55,934 bases of DNA from JBLMYQ01 sp050258375 (GCA_050258375.1 JBLMYQ010000011.1:1-55934), one strand, 5' to 3'; counted from the stretch's first letter, positions 7,244 through 17,093 are shown. The notes: generated by a model from the letters alone, not told the origin. A program made the numbers and translations.

Positions 7244-8158
7244 TCATACCTTCAAATACTTTCTCATTGAGATTGAACTTCCTACACATCCCATTCCTAC
7301 CCCGATAAACAAATATACAATCATAAGTTTTTGTGAAATTGAAGTAAATGAAACAAAGTTGTTTATTCCTATATCATTAACTATACTTTTTATCTTTAGG
7401 TATCCTATTACTGCTTCATATCCTTGGAAAATCAGGATAAAGGCCAGCAAACAGGAAAATCCTCCAATAAGTACACTTTCAATTACAAATGGCAAATGAA
7501 TAAAAAAATCAGTCGCACCAATATATTTCATTATTCCTATTTCTTTTCTTCTTGCAAATACTGTTAATTTGACCGTGTTTGAAATTATAAGTATGGCAGT
7601 TGCTGCAAGAAGAGCAAGTACAATAAGGCTTACAATTCTTATAACATTCATCATTTTTATTACTTTATCAATAACTTCCTTGTGATATACAACATCCTCA
7701 GCCTTTACGTCCGGCAAGGTTTTCAACTGACTAACCGCCATCTGTGCATCTTCAGCTCTGCTTAGCGTAATCATAAAAGAAGGCGGAAGGAAATTGTTTG
7801 TTTCATTATATCCTTCAAGAAGTCTCTCGTGCCCCTTCATCATATCCATACTCTTAAGCTTTTTAAAAGCTTGCTCTTTTGAAATAAAAGAAACCTTTCC
7901 AATATTAAAGCTTTTTATTCTTTTGCCTATATCATCAATCTTATCTGCTTTTATTTCCGTATCGAGAAAAACCTGAACCATTAAGCCGGATTCTATATTT
8001 TTGCCAATAAGACTAACATTTGCTCCAATAAGAATAAAAATTCCAAGTATTATTAATGAAGCCGTCACTGTGATAGTTGAAGCAAGAAACATCAATTTAT
8101 TCCTTAACGTGTTTGCAAAGCCCTCTTTAACGAGATACCTGAACGTTCTCAGTTTCAA
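7244..8158 (-). CDS. ftsX: Cell-division permease-like protein FtsX
   Basis: 304 residues from a TTG at 8158. This start is chosen because AGAAGGGTG lies about nine bases upstream; it leaves a 32 bp overlap with the end of ftsE. The layout is a cytoplasmic N-terminus, one membrane helix, an extracellular loop of ~110 residues, then three helices (a FtsX permease domain). The motif ARRKEIGIMKYIGAT, typical of the family, lies between the second and third helices. With FtsE it transmits ATP-driven changes to peptidoglycan hydrolases; the neighbouring M23 protein is the likely partner. Confidence 0.94.
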   Translation of the reverse strand: MKLRTFRYLVKEGFANTLRNKLMFLASTITVTASLIILGIFILIGANVSLIGKNIESGLMVQVFLDTEIKADKIDDIGKRIKSFNIGKVSFISKEQAFKKLKSMDMMKGHERLLEGYNETNNFLPPSFMITLSRAEDAQMAVSQLKTLPDVKAEDVVYHKEVIDKVIKMMNVIRIVSLIVLALLAATAILIISNTVKLTVFARRKEIGIMKYIGATDFFIHLPFVIESVLIGGFSCLLAFILIFQGYEAVIGYLKIKSIVNDIGINNFVSFTSISQKLMIVYLFIGVGMGCVGSSISMRKYLKV

Positions 8159-8834
8159 TAGAATACACACCCTTCTCTTGGTCACTCACTATTTTCCCAT
8201 TATCAATAATAACAACCCTTTTCTTCATGGCATCAACAATATCTCTGGCATGAGTTGCTATTATAACTGTTGTTCCTCTATGATTTATATCACTTATTAA
8301 TTTGATTATATCCAGTGAAGTTTCCGGATCAAGATTCCCGGTTGGTTCATCCGCCAGAAGAACACTTGGGTTATTTGCCAAAGCTCTTGCAAGGGCTACA
8401 CGCTGCTGCTCTCCCCCGGAAAGCTCATGCGGATAATGATTTGCTTTACTGCTTAACCCAACAAGTGCTAAAAGCATTGGCACCTGTCTCCTTATATCCT
8501 TAGGCAGCGCTTCAACTACATGCATTGCAAACGCAACATTTTCATACACCGTTCTATCTTGAAGAAGCCTGAAATCCTGAAAAACTATGCCCATCCCTCT
8601 TCTAAGGTATGGTATTTTCCCCCTTCTCATAGAAGTAGGCTCATATTTCCCAACTCTAATAATGCCGCTTTCAGCATCTTCTTCTTTTAACAAAAGTTTT
8701 AGCAGAGTTGATTTTCCAGAGCCACTGGGCCCTACGAGAAAAACAAATTCACCCTTCTCTACCTTCAGGGAAACCCCTTTTAACGCTTCAACTCCACTCG
8801 GATAAGTTTTGTAAACATTTCTAATATCTATCAA
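8127..8834 (-). CDS. ftsE: Cell-division ABC ATPase FtsE
   Basis: 235 residues from the TTG at 8834, which follows AAAGGGG at nine bases; an ATG 36 bases upstream is in frame but lacks a site. The complete ATPase motifs are Walker A GPSGSGKS (35-42), signature LSGGE (138-142) and Walker B LLADEP (159-164), with the conserved His near the end. FtsE partners FtsX at the membrane and powers control of wall hydrolysis at division or, in some Firmicutes, sporulation. First gene of ftsE-ftsX-M23-ctpA. Confidence 0.95.
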   Translation of the reverse strand: MIDIRNVYKTYPSGVEALKGVSLKVEKGEFVFLVGPSGSGKSTLLKLLLKEEDAESGIIRVGKYEPTSMRRGKIPYLRRGMGIVFQDFRLLQDRTVYENVAFAMHVVEALPKDIRRQVPMLLALVGLSSKANHYPHELSGGEQQRVALARALANNPSVLLADEPTGNLDPETSLDIIKLISDINHRGTTVIIATHARDIVDAMKKRVVIIDNGKIVSDQEKGVYSIETENVQVSR

Positions 8835-8954
8835 CTTATGTGACCCCTTTAATTTTTTTCCAGTAGTCATAATCGTTTTTATCTTTTTATTAAACTTGTA
8901 ACATAATTCTACACGATTTTATAAAAATCCTCAATAGAAAGGTAATTAATTTTT

Positions 8955-10034
8955 TTACCTGTTCCTTGAAGTCTTATCAAGATATTCCCGAATTAATAAA
9001 GCAATTTTAAATATAACAGCATCATCAAATTTCTTTAAGTCCAAGCCTATTGATTTTTGTATTTTTTCCAATCTGTATACCAGTGTGTTCCTATGTAAAT
9101 AAAGCTGCCTGGAGGCCTCGCTGATATGAAGATTATTCTCAAACAGCTTATTTATTGTCCCTACAGTTTCTTCATTCATTACTTCCTCGTAAGCATCTGT
9201 AAATATTTCATCCAAAAACGCCTGCGCCAACTCACGTGGAATTTGACAAATCAATCTCCCCAGTCCAAGCCTGTTATAATTTATAATAAATCTGTCAGGA
9301 TAGAATATCTCTCCCACAGATACAGCTGCCTGTGCCTGTTCAAAGGAACGGACAATGTCCACAATGTTATCAAAGGTTCCCCCTATGCCAACATACGCCT
9401 TTATCATTATTTCGCTATTCAGTGTATCTAATATTATTGCTGCAATTTTATCAGGCGTAAGCTCTTCTTTATGATAGAGCTCTTTAACCAAAGCCGTGCT
9501 GTATTCGTCTAATTTTATTACGAAGTCACTGTTTCTATTGGGGAAGATACTTTGTATAATATCACTTATATTATTCTTGCTAGGCTTGTAAACCTTAACT
9601 AAAAATATCACCCTCGTAACAGGATTTATTAATTGAAGCTCTCTCGCCTTATTATTAATATCACTGATAGCAACTTCGCCTTTAATTATCTCACTAATAA
9701 AATTAAGTCTTGTTGTGTAGTTCTCTTTTATCTTCTTCAGGTTTATGATGCATATACTTATTGCATTTATATAATTTATAGCATCTTGATTGGGATTTCT
9801 AATAAAAGCTATGAAATCTATGATTCCATCTCTATAGTATTTTTGATAAACATATTCTTCAACAATACAAACATCTTCTCCGGACTCCAGAACAGCAGAT
9901 ATATTATGGTCAAAGCTTCCCATCTTTGATTGGTCAGAGCAGCCAAGTATAATTCCACTAATATCGCAGAAGCCAAATTCTATATTGATGAACCCTTTGA
10001 TTTGATTGATTATTTCCTGAATATATTGATCCAC
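8955..10034 (-). CDS. CdaR/PucR-type transcriptional regulator
   Basis: 359 residues. The last ~55 residues carry the PucR-type helix-turn-helix (ISEASRQLYLHRNTLVYRLE and following). The N-terminal ~130 residues resemble the sugar-diacid recognition domain of CdaR, including a GIILGCSDQSKMGSF stretch. CdaR-type proteins activate transport or catabolic genes on binding a small ligand; the ligand is unknown. The start is GTG after GGAGG. It lies 18 bp after a MalK-like ABC ATPase that appears catalytically defective, so the pair is probably one operon and one regulatory unit. No permease or catabolic gene is adjacent. Confidence 0.88.
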   Translation of the reverse strand: MDQYIQEIINQIKGFINIEFGFCDISGIILGCSDQSKMGSFDHNISAVLESGEDVCIVEEYVYQKYYRDGIIDFIAFIRNPNQDAINYINAISICIINLKKIKENYTTRLNFISEIIKGEVAISDINNKARELQLINPVTRVIFLVKVYKPSKNNISDIIQSIFPNRNSDFVIKLDEYSTALVKELYHKEELTPDKIAAIILDTLNSEIMIKAYVGIGGTFDNIVDIVRSFEQAQAAVSVGEIFYPDRFIINYNRLGLGRLICQIPRELAQAFLDEIFTDAYEEVMNEETVGTINKLFENNLHISEASRQLYLHRNTLVYRLEKIQKSIGLDLKKFDDAVIFKIALLIREYLDKTSRNR

Positions 10035-10052
10035 TGCCTGCCTCCAGAATCT

Positions 10053-11150
10053 TCAAATTAATTTTTCAGTATCTTTATCAAAAAATAGTATCTTATTTAT
10101 ATCAACCGAAGCTGTTATTTCCTCTCCCTTACTGCATATAAGCTTGCCGGTGCTCTTGACAAAGAAGCTTATTTCATCTGCTGTCAAATGCAGGAATGTC
10201 TCTCCTTTTATGGTCTCCGCTGCATCAACCTTTAAATGCATGCATTCATTGTTGCTGCTTTTCTCTCCTACTTTTATATCTTCCGGTCTCAAGGCAATTA
10301 TTATCTCTTTTCCCAAATAACCATTATTCTTTATAATATCAATTTTGTCATTTCTTAAGCTTAGAATGTTTTTACCTATCTTCAATCCTGTCCTGCCATT
10401 TTCTTCACCAATTCTGGCATTTATAAAGCTTGTCCTTCCTTTGCCAACAAAGCCTGCAACAAATTTATTGCATGGCATATTATAAAGGTTGGTATAAGTA
10501 TCAATCTGTTCGATTCCCCCATTATTCATTACCGCAATTCTTCCTACGGTATCAAATGGAATCATATCGCTGTCAATCGCAACTATTGTCGTCTTCTTAA
10601 GCTTATTCCATATGTCGACTATTTCCTGGTAAAGACCCTTTTTAGTATCTTCATCACAATCTGTACAAACCCTATCAACAAGAAATACCTTGGGTGACTT
10701 AACTGCTGCTTTGGCAAATGCTACCCTCTGTTTCTCGAAAACATCCAATTGATTTGGCTGCTTTTGCAGCAAATCAGTTATTTGAAGAAGGTCACAAATA
10801 TTCTTAATATTTTCTTTTATATGTCTGCCCTTATTTTGGCTGAATTTTAAACCGAATTCAATATTCCCCAATATATTCATATATGGATAAAAGGTTAGAT
10901 TTTGATAGACTACTGCAATATTTCTTTCAATTGGGTCTGTAAAATTTGCGAGCTGACCGTCAATATAGATTTCTCCTGAAGTAAGCTCATCAAGACCTGC
11001 AATAAGTCTTAAAAGAGTTGATTTTCCACAATCAGAAGGACCAGTCAGAACAAGAAGCTCCTCATTCTTCACTTCCAGCATTATATCCTTAACCGCCTGA
11101 TTCCCTCCCGGAAAAACCTTGGATACTTGTTCCAACCTTATTCCTGGCAT
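10053..11150 (-). CDS. Degenerate MalK/UgpC-like ABC ATPase, probably not catalytic
   Basis: 365 residues from the ATG behind GGAGG (an in-frame start 24 bases upstream lacks a site). The architecture is that of sugar-import ATPases, with a C-terminal TOBE-like regulatory region (IIALRPEDIKVG). Walker A is intact (GPSDCGKS, 37-44) and the Q-loop Gln is present, but the signature LSGGQ is replaced by LDVFE (135-139), Walker B ends VFLVDR so the catalytic Glu is Arg160, the D-loop reads TDCD, and the switch His is Asp or Ser near 193-194. ATP binding may survive while hydrolysis is unlikely. No permease or binding protein lies nearby; its partner gene encodes a CdaR-type regulator. Confidence 0.88.
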   Translation of the reverse strand: MPGIRLEQVSKVFPGGNQAVKDIMLEVKNEELLVLTGPSDCGKSTLLRLIAGLDELTSGEIYIDGQLANFTDPIERNIAVVYQNLTFYPYMNILGNIEFGLKFSQNKGRHIKENIKNICDLLQITDLLQKQPNQLDVFEKQRVAFAKAAVKSPKVFLVDRVCTDCDEDTKKGLYQEIVDIWNKLKKTTIVAIDSDMIPFDTVGRIAVMNNGGIEQIDTYTNLYNMPCNKFVAGFVGKGRTSFINARIGEENGRTGLKIGKNILSLRNDKIDIIKNNGYLGKEIIIALRPEDIKVGEKSSNNECMHLKVDAAETIKGETFLHLTADEISFFVKSTGKLICSKGEEITASVDINKILFFDKDTEKLI

Positions 11151-11256
11151 ATATATTCCTCCATTTTTAGACACAACCAGCTATTATATTATAGATTATA
11201 ACACACTGCATCAAATCTTTGAATATTTTGGGATTTAATATTTTACCTCCCTAATC

Positions 11257-11285
11257 TTGAACATTATCATTCAACTCTGTATAAT
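11257..11285 (+). promoter_or_regulatory. Promoter of argF
   Basis: TTGAAC (11257-11262), 17 bp, TATAAT (11280-11285), about 60 bp upstream of the argF start. ATTCA half-sites around it are reminiscent of arginine-repressor boxes, but their spacing does not fit the consensus well. Confidence 0.8.
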
Positions 11286-11346
11286 AATTCAATAAGGCTT
11301 TAATTCATTGTTTAAAACCTATCCCAATCAGGAGGCAAAGGCTTTT

Positions 11347-12294
11347 ATGATTCATTTTACAAGCATAGATAATTTATCAAAATCACAAATAATTGAAATT
11401 TTTGAACTGACAAAGAAATTAAAAGATATGCAAAAAAATCAAATTGAGCACCACTATCTCAATGGCAAGACTCTTGGTATGATTTTTGAAAAGAGCTCTA
11501 CAAGAACACGAGTTTCCTTTGAAGTTGGCATGTACCAATTAGGAGGTCATGCATTATTCCTTAATTCTTCTGATCTTCAGCTTGGCAGAAGTGAAACCAT
11601 CGAAGATACTGCACGTGTTCTTTCAAGGTATCTGGATGGAATAATGATTAGAACTTTTTCCCATGATACAGTTCTTGCATTGTCAGAAAACGCTTCAATT
11701 CCAGTTATTAATGGATTAAGTAATATGCATCACCCTTGTCAGGCACTTGCAGATATATTTACGCTGCTTGAAACAGGAAAGGAACTTCTTAATCTTAAAT
11801 TAGCCTATGTCGGAGATGGTAACAATATCGCCCATTCCCTTTTGCAGCTTTGTGCAACAATTGGAATTGACATTAGCATAGCCACGCCTGAAAATCACAA
11901 ATGTGATAAAACTATAATAGAACAAGCTGTTCCTTCCACTTACTTATCAGGAAGCAGAATTGTAATTACAAACGATCCCAAAGAAGCAGCAGCAGATGCC
12001 GATGCTGTATATACCGATACCTGGATAAGCATGGGAATGGAAAGTGAAAAAGAACAAAGGATTGCCGATTTTAAGGATTTTACTATTACACCAAGTCTCA
12101 TGTCCCTTGCAAAACAAAATGCAGTATTTATGCATTGCCTGCCAGCATATAGAAATTATGAGGTCTCCGCAGAAGTTATTGATGGTCCTCAATCAGTTGT
12201 TTTTAATCAGGCTGAAAATAGGCTTCATGTCCAAAAGGCATTACTGACCTTATTGATGGGCGATAAACATGAATATTCTTGGAATTTATCATAA
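11347..12294 (+). CDS. argF: Ornithine carbamoyltransferase
   Basis: 315 residues from the ATG behind AGGAGG; an upstream in-frame ATG lacks a site. It makes citrulline from ornithine and carbamoyl phosphate in arginine synthesis. The carbamoyl-phosphate motif STRTR (51-55), HPCQ (129-132), the ornithine-loop SMG (228-230) and HCLP (263-266) are all present. The gene stands alone on the plus strand with its own promoter and terminator. A biosynthetic rather than arginine-deiminase role is inferred from the absence of arcA/arcC neighbours. Confidence 0.95.
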   Translation: MIHFTSIDNLSKSQIIEIFELTKKLKDMQKNQIEHHYLNGKTLGMIFEKSSTRTRVSFEVGMYQLGGHALFLNSSDLQLGRSETIEDTARVLSRYLDGIMIRTFSHDTVLALSENASIPVINGLSNMHHPCQALADIFTLLETGKELLNLKLAYVGDGNNIAHSLLQLCATIGIDISIATPENHKCDKTIIEQAVPSTYLSGSRIVITNDPKEAAADADAVYTDTWISMGMESEKEQRIADFKDFTITPSLMSLAKQNAVFMHCLPAYRNYEVSAEVIDGPQSVVFNQAENRLHVQKALLTLLMGDKHEYSWNLS

Positions 12295-12310
12295 ATTTCT
12301 TTATAAATAG

Positions 12311-12349
12311 CAAAAATACGACTTAATTTAATATTTTGTCGTATTTTTG
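12311..12349. terminator. Bidirectional terminator between argF and the ABC ATPase gene
   Basis: A perfect CAAAAATACGAC stem with its complement around a 15-base loop, A-rich on the left and T-rich on the right, so it can stop both convergent transcripts. Confidence 0.85.
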
Positions 12350-13108
12350 TTATCTATCTTTCTTTAATAGTTCCAAATAAATTTTTTCTAACACCGGTTT
12401 TTGTAAACGCTCTTCTTTCTTATCGACTCCATTAGCCTGAAGCATTAATTCATTAACAGTTCCCATCGCAATTACTTTTCCTCTGTTCATTATCATAATT
12501 TTATCACATAAGAATTCAGCTTCTTCAATATAATGACTTGTATATATAACGATTACACCCTGATCCTTTAGCTTTTTGACAGCTGAAATTATGTATTCTC
12601 TTGACTCAATATCTATTCCTACCGTCGGCTCATCCATAATAACTATTTGAGGTTTATGTATCAGGGCAGCCGCAATATTAAGTCTTCTTTTCATACCTCC
12701 CGAAAGATGCTCAACCCTCTCGTTTTCTTTGTCCTTTAATCCCACTATTTCTAAAACTTCGGATACTCTATCTTTTATTTCAGGACCCTTTCCTCCATAA
12801 ATGCCTCCCCAAAAACACATGTTGTCTTTTACAGTTAATGTTTCATAAAGAGCTATGTCCTGAGGTACAAAGCCTAGATACGGTCTTATTGCTTTTGGAT
12901 TTTTTACAATATTCTCCTGATTAAAATAAAGCTCTCCTTGCTCCGGCTTTAGTAGTGTAGAAATTAAAGATAACAGAGTAGTCTTACCGGCGCCGTTCGG
13001 TCCCAGTATACCCAGTATTTCACCGCTTTTGACTGTAAAATTTACTCCATTAACCACCAGTGCTTTTTTATATTTTTTCGTAAGGTTTTTTACCTCAATT
13101 ACATTCAT
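12350..13108 (-). CDS. Orphan ABC exporter ATPase, NatA/DrrA type
   Basis: 252 residues. Walker A GPNGAGKT (36-43), signature LSGGM (135-139), Walker B IVIMDE (155-160) and the switch His in TSHYIEEAE are all present, so it should hydrolyse ATP. The layout matches multidrug or polymer-export ATPases of the ABC-2 type. No permease follows; the gene ends at the argF terminator. It lies 16 bp after tagA, at the end of an operon for cell-surface polymer modification, so export of an envelope component is possible but not shown. Confidence 0.9.
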   Translation of the reverse strand: MNVIEVKNLTKKYKKALVVNGVNFTVKSGEILGILGPNGAGKTTLLSLISTLLKPEQGELYFNQENIVKNPKAIRPYLGFVPQDIALYETLTVKDNMCFWGGIYGGKGPEIKDRVSEVLEIVGLKDKENERVEHLSGGMKRRLNIAAALIHKPQIVIMDEPTVGIDIESREYIISAVKKLKDQGVIVIYTSHYIEEAEFLCDKIMIMNRGKVIAMGTVNELMLQANGVDKKEERLQKPVLEKIYLELLKKDR

Positions 13109-13124
13109 ACTTTACCCCAGCTCT

Positions 13125-13889
13125 TTATTTTTTCTTTTTAATAGTATTATTAATATCAAAACCTTTCATTTTGGTACTGAGTATTACTTTAATAAAAAAC
13201 ACCGGAATTACCATCATTCTCTTTATTCTTGATGGCTCCTTCATTAATCTGTACAACCACTCCAGACCAAAACGTGCGAATATTGCAGGCGCCCGCTTCG
13301 TTTTTCCTGCAAGTATATCCAGCGCACCTCCAACACCTATTCCAACCCTGGCATTAAGCCTCATCCGGTTTTTAAAAATCCATTTTTCCTGTAAAGGTGC
13401 ACCCATTCCCACAAGAATTATATTTGGGCTGCAAAGATTAATATGAGCAATTATTTCTTCTTCCTTGTTTTCATCAAAATATCCATGATGAGTTCCTACC
13501 ACATTAATGTTTGGATATACTTTTTCAAGATTCATTTTCGCCCTATCTACTACCCCCGGCTGCCCTCCCAACAGATAAAACTTCCATCCGTGGCTTGCCC
13601 CCCATGCTATCAAATCAGCCATTATATCAAATCCCGGAACCCTTTCCGGCAGCTTTTTGCCATAAAACCAGGAAGCCCATACAACTCCTATTCCGTCAGG
13701 AACAAGCATATCTGCGGAGATAAGCACCCTTTTAAATTCTTCATCCTCCTGTGCCAACATAATGATTTCAGGGTTAGGTGTAAAGATATATCTAAATCTA
13801 TCACCAACAGCAAACATCCTTGCCCTTTCGCAAGCATCCTCCATATCAACAAAATCAATAGGTACCCCAAGCATATTAATTTTATCCAT
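13125..13889 (-). CDS. tagA: WecG/TagA/CpsF family glycosyltransferase
   Basis: 254 residues of the GT26 family. Characterised TagA adds N-acetylmannosamine to undecaprenyl-diphospho-GlcNAc, the second step of wall-polymer linkage-unit synthesis at the inner face of the membrane. Family hallmarks seen are the N-terminal TPNPEIIMLAQ stretch, VPDGIGVVWAS and the FYLLGGQPGV loop. The start is ATG after GGGGAGG and overlaps csaB by 8 bp. UDP-ManNAc could be supplied by wecB and the lipid-linked first sugar by the tagO-like gene, both in this window. Confidence 0.92.
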   Translation of the reverse strand: MDKINMLGVPIDFVDMEDACERARMFAVGDRFRYIFTPNPEIIMLAQEDEEFKRVLISADMLVPDGIGVVWASWFYGKKLPERVPGFDIMADLIAWGASHGWKFYLLGGQPGVVDRAKMNLEKVYPNINVVGTHHGYFDENKEEEIIAHINLCSPNIILVGMGAPLQEKWIFKNRMRLNARVGIGVGGALDILAGKTKRAPAIFARFGLEWLYRLMKEPSRIKRMMVIPVFFIKVILSTKMKGFDINNTIKKKK

Positions 13890-14973
13890 TATTTACCTCC
13901 CCTATAAGTTTGTTGAAATTGTCAAAAACCTTATTGCTGGCAAAACCTTTTGCTTCCATAATTTTATTTAAAATTTCATCTTTGTTATCAATTATTCTCT
14001 TAATTTCTTTTATTATTAATTCACATTGCATATTATCATAATTGCATACAGGTCTTAGCCCAATTTCTTTTAGGAAGCCATCAATCTTAGGATCATAAGT
14101 AATTCCTATTACCGGCACTCCCATACAAACCGAAAAAATCAATGAGTGAAGCCTTACTCCAATATTTATATCCATAAGCCCTATTGCCGACATAATCTCT
14201 GACGGCTTGTATTCTTCTTTTAAGATATACGGCTTGTTTTGAGTCTTCTCAGCAATCTTATATGCAAAATCCAAATCTTCAGGATAGTGAAAAGGAAACA
14301 TCACAACATTTGCATCAAACTCTTTTATTATTTGATTAATAATTTCTGCAATTTGTGAAATCGAGTCGTTATTGTTATTCCAGCTTCTTGCTGCAATTCC
14401 TATCGTCAACTTGCCTTCAGACTCAACGCCTGCTTCTTGAAGAATTTTTCTGCCTGTATCCTTCGATGCCGGTTGAAGCATAAAAACCGGATCGTTGGTT
14501 AACATTTGCTTGGGCTTATTAACACCCAACCAGGCAAGCTCTTCTAAAGAAATCTGGTCTCTGACTGATATTGTTTCAACCCTATTTATTATTTTAGCAA
14601 AAATTTTCCGATTCAGCTCTTTTTTCACTGGTCCTATCCCTTGTGAAAAAATATGTATCTTTTTGCCTAATACCTGAGCAATAATTACAATTCCTAAATA
14701 ATAATAAAGGCTTCCTGAGCTTGTAACATCCTGAAAAAGACTGCCTCCTCCACTTATTACAGCATCACAATTTTTTATCGCTTTTACTATTTCCTGTAGA
14801 TTAGACCTTTTATATGCTTTTACTCCATAAGCTTTTTGAGTTTTTTGAGGATTACTTGAAAGGACTTCGGCTTTAATATTTGATTTTGAAAACTCATTTG
14901 AGAGAGTTTCAAGTATAGCTTCATCCCCTGTATTTCCAAAGCCATAATAGCCGGAAATCAGTACTTTTTTCAA
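13882..14973 (-). CDS. csaB: Polysaccharide pyruvyl transferase CsaB
   Basis: 363 residues. CsaB adds ketal-linked pyruvate from phosphoenolpyruvate to the secondary cell-wall polysaccharide, the modification SLH domains recognise. The N-terminal GYYGFGNTGDEAIL motif and the later RLHSLIFSVCMGVPVI stretch are characteristic of the family. Its start overlaps the upstream membrane-protein gene by 4 bp and its end overlaps tagA, so all three are translationally coupled. Three SLH proteins and an SLH-like oxidoreductase in the same window fit this role closely. Confidence 0.94.
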   Translation of the reverse strand: MKKVLISGYYGFGNTGDEAILETLSNEFSKSNIKAEVLSSNPQKTQKAYGVKAYKRSNLQEIVKAIKNCDAVISGGGSLFQDVTSSGSLYYYLGIVIIAQVLGKKIHIFSQGIGPVKKELNRKIFAKIINRVETISVRDQISLEELAWLGVNKPKQMLTNDPVFMLQPASKDTGRKILQEAGVESEGKLTIGIAARSWNNNNDSISQIAEIINQIIKEFDANVVMFPFHYPEDLDFAYKIAEKTQNKPYILKEEYKPSEIMSAIGLMDINIGVRLHSLIFSVCMGVPVIGITYDPKIDGFLKEIGLRPVCNYDNMQCELIIKEIKRIIDNKDEILNKIMEAKGFASNKVFDNFNKLIGEVNNG

Positions 14974-17093
14974 TGAATTTCTCCCCTTATACCAGTATTT
15001 TTGAAATATCTATTATTTATAACATTCAATATTATAATCAGAACTGCACCAAACATTATTCCAAAGAAAACACTATAGCTGGTGCTTAATACAGCCATTA
15101 ATAGAGACATTCTTATATGGCTGAACGAATTAACTATATCAGCCAATCCTACAACTCCGGCAAACAGTGATAAAAATGCCAGCGTTTTATTTCTATTAAC
15201 ATATGAATAAATCAAAAGCATGAGCAGTGGAAAAGAAATCAGCTCTTTACTTCTCGGTCTTGCAATAAAAATGTTCTCCAATATTGCCCTGAACCTTAAC
15301 TCTATATCTGACGACATTGTGGCAGGAGCATTACCACTTCTCATTAGCAGAACTGCAACTGCAGTGAGTACAATAAGTCCAGCAACCGCATACTTTATTG
15401 TAACCGATGTATTAAAAATCTTTTTAAGTTGAAGCGAAATGCTTATCGGATTTCCATCCTTGTCAGAATAAAGTCCAATATACTTTATATATAAAAGAAG
15501 GAATATTATCATAGGTGAAACAAAAGCTATCTTTACACCTCTGAATATATCAAGCTTCAGCATATATTTGCTTTCTGCCAGAAGTGCAGCAATCATTATT
15601 CCTCCGGCAGCAGCAATTATTGCCGCTTTAATTAGTACAAGAATATTCTTCATTATTATTTTGCCTATACCTGGCTTTTCTTCCATACTAAAATAATTTT
15701 TATAGTAGCTTATAAGATGCCATGAAGCAAGAGACGGGAATACGATTGCACAAAGCAAAGCAGCCATCTTTATCCCCAAATCCCCAAAAATATTAAATAA
15801 AACTGTACTGTAAAGAAGAGCAGCAGTCCCCAAGCTTCCTATAACCAATAAACCATACGTAATGTATTCACTCATATTAAAGAAGGCTAAAAGGAGCAAT
15901 AAAGAACCTGCTATTATTCCTATAATTATTACAAGCCTTTCAAAACAGCTGGGCTCTATATCATTTAATCCTACCACAGCCTTTCTATGAAGCCCCATCG
16001 CAGTTACCCTTTTTGAAATCTGGCTTACTGCTTCTGAAGTGTCTTTAAGAACTTGAATGGGTTCTTTTTCAGGATTCCAAATTGGCTTTACATATATTAT
16101 TCTGACATTTCTTTCGGCTATAGCTCTTGACCATTGATCAAGATAATCTTTAGGCTTTAACCTTTTTTGCTTGTCATATTCGACTGAAAACACCTTGCTG
16201 GAAGCATATTCACTCTCGCGCGAAAATATTTTTATTCCTCGCTGACCTTTATTGATATCATCATCTGCAGGCTTTTCTATTATTGCCGCAATTAAGCCAT
16301 TTTTCTTAAATTCTTGTGCAGCATAATTAATCAATTCTTTATATTCTTCCTCATCTGCATTATATCCAAGGACACTTTCTCCTGCAAAAATTACAGTCTT
16401 TGCATTAATTTTTTTTACCTGTAAGATTTTTTTATCTATCTGTTTTCGGGTTATTCCCTGAAAGTTTTGAATTCTTGGTATTACATTAATAAATCCAAGT
16501 GTTTTTGCATATTCAAGGTCACGGTCAAAGAATCCCAATCCTGACTCTTCCATATTTTTTAATTTTTGACTTGTTATTATTGCATACTGATTTCCTTCTC
16601 GAATAGTTTCAATTTTTATTCTATCTGAAAAACTGCTCTGAAGAAAATCAAAGACATCTTTATATGGAGTAATTATTATCATGTTGTAGTTAAATATTCT
16701 ATTATTAATTCCTTTACTGTTTATACGTTTTTCTATATCCTTCCGGTATCTTGCCTGAAGCTCGCTCGTCAGCGGCATAACAGTCCCGGTGGAATATGAA
16801 CCCATCATGAAATCTCCCAAAGACATATAGGCAATATATCCTCTTTCTTTAAGGTCCTTGAGGGTAGTCTCCTGAACCCCTATTGAAGTTGCTCCCGAAT
16901 ATTTGAGTCTTTGCGTTACATCCTCAAAGCTCATTCCCATTTCTCCGGCAAGGTCTTGAAACTCGGTCATATCAATTGCAATTTCAATATGATTATTTCT
17001 CTCTTCAGCTTTATATCTATTAAACGCAGTATAGCAAGAAACCAATAGTGAAACAGCAATTATTCCTATAAGTATTTTTTTGGTTAGCTGCAT
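14970..17093 (-). CDS. DUF5693 family polytopic membrane protein
   Basis: 707 residues. An N-terminal membrane anchor (about 5-24) is followed by an extracytoplasmic region of ~360 residues and then roughly eight to nine hydrophobic helices to the C-terminus. I recognise it as DUF5693, a family of unknown biochemistry found beside csaB in Clostridia. Coupling to csaB (ATGA overlap) and tagA suggests a role in assembly, modification or flipping of the pyruvylated wall polymer; that is inference from context. The start is ATG after AGGAGG. Confidence 0.85.
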   Translation of the reverse strand: MQLTKKILIGIIAVSLLVSCYTAFNRYKAEERNNHIEIAIDMTEFQDLAGEMGMSFEDVTQRLKYSGATSIGVQETTLKDLKERGYIAYMSLGDFMMGSYSTGTVMPLTSELQARYRKDIEKRINSKGINNRIFNYNMIIITPYKDVFDFLQSSFSDRIKIETIREGNQYAIITSQKLKNMEESGLGFFDRDLEYAKTLGFINVIPRIQNFQGITRKQIDKKILQVKKINAKTVIFAGESVLGYNADEEEYKELINYAAQEFKKNGLIAAIIEKPADDDINKGQRGIKIFSRESEYASSKVFSVEYDKQKRLKPKDYLDQWSRAIAERNVRIIYVKPIWNPEKEPIQVLKDTSEAVSQISKRVTAMGLHRKAVVGLNDIEPSCFERLVIIIGIIAGSLLLLLAFFNMSEYITYGLLVIGSLGTAALLYSTVLFNIFGDLGIKMAALLCAIVFPSLASWHLISYYKNYFSMEEKPGIGKIIMKNILVLIKAAIIAAAGGIMIAALLAESKYMLKLDIFRGVKIAFVSPMIIFLLLYIKYIGLYSDKDGNPISISLQLKKIFNTSVTIKYAVAGLIVLTAVAVLLMRSGNAPATMSSDIELRFRAILENIFIARPRSKELISFPLLMLLIYSYVNRNKTLAFLSLFAGVVGLADIVNSFSHIRMSLLMAVLSTSYSVFFGIMFGAVLIIILNVINNRYFKNTGIRGEIH

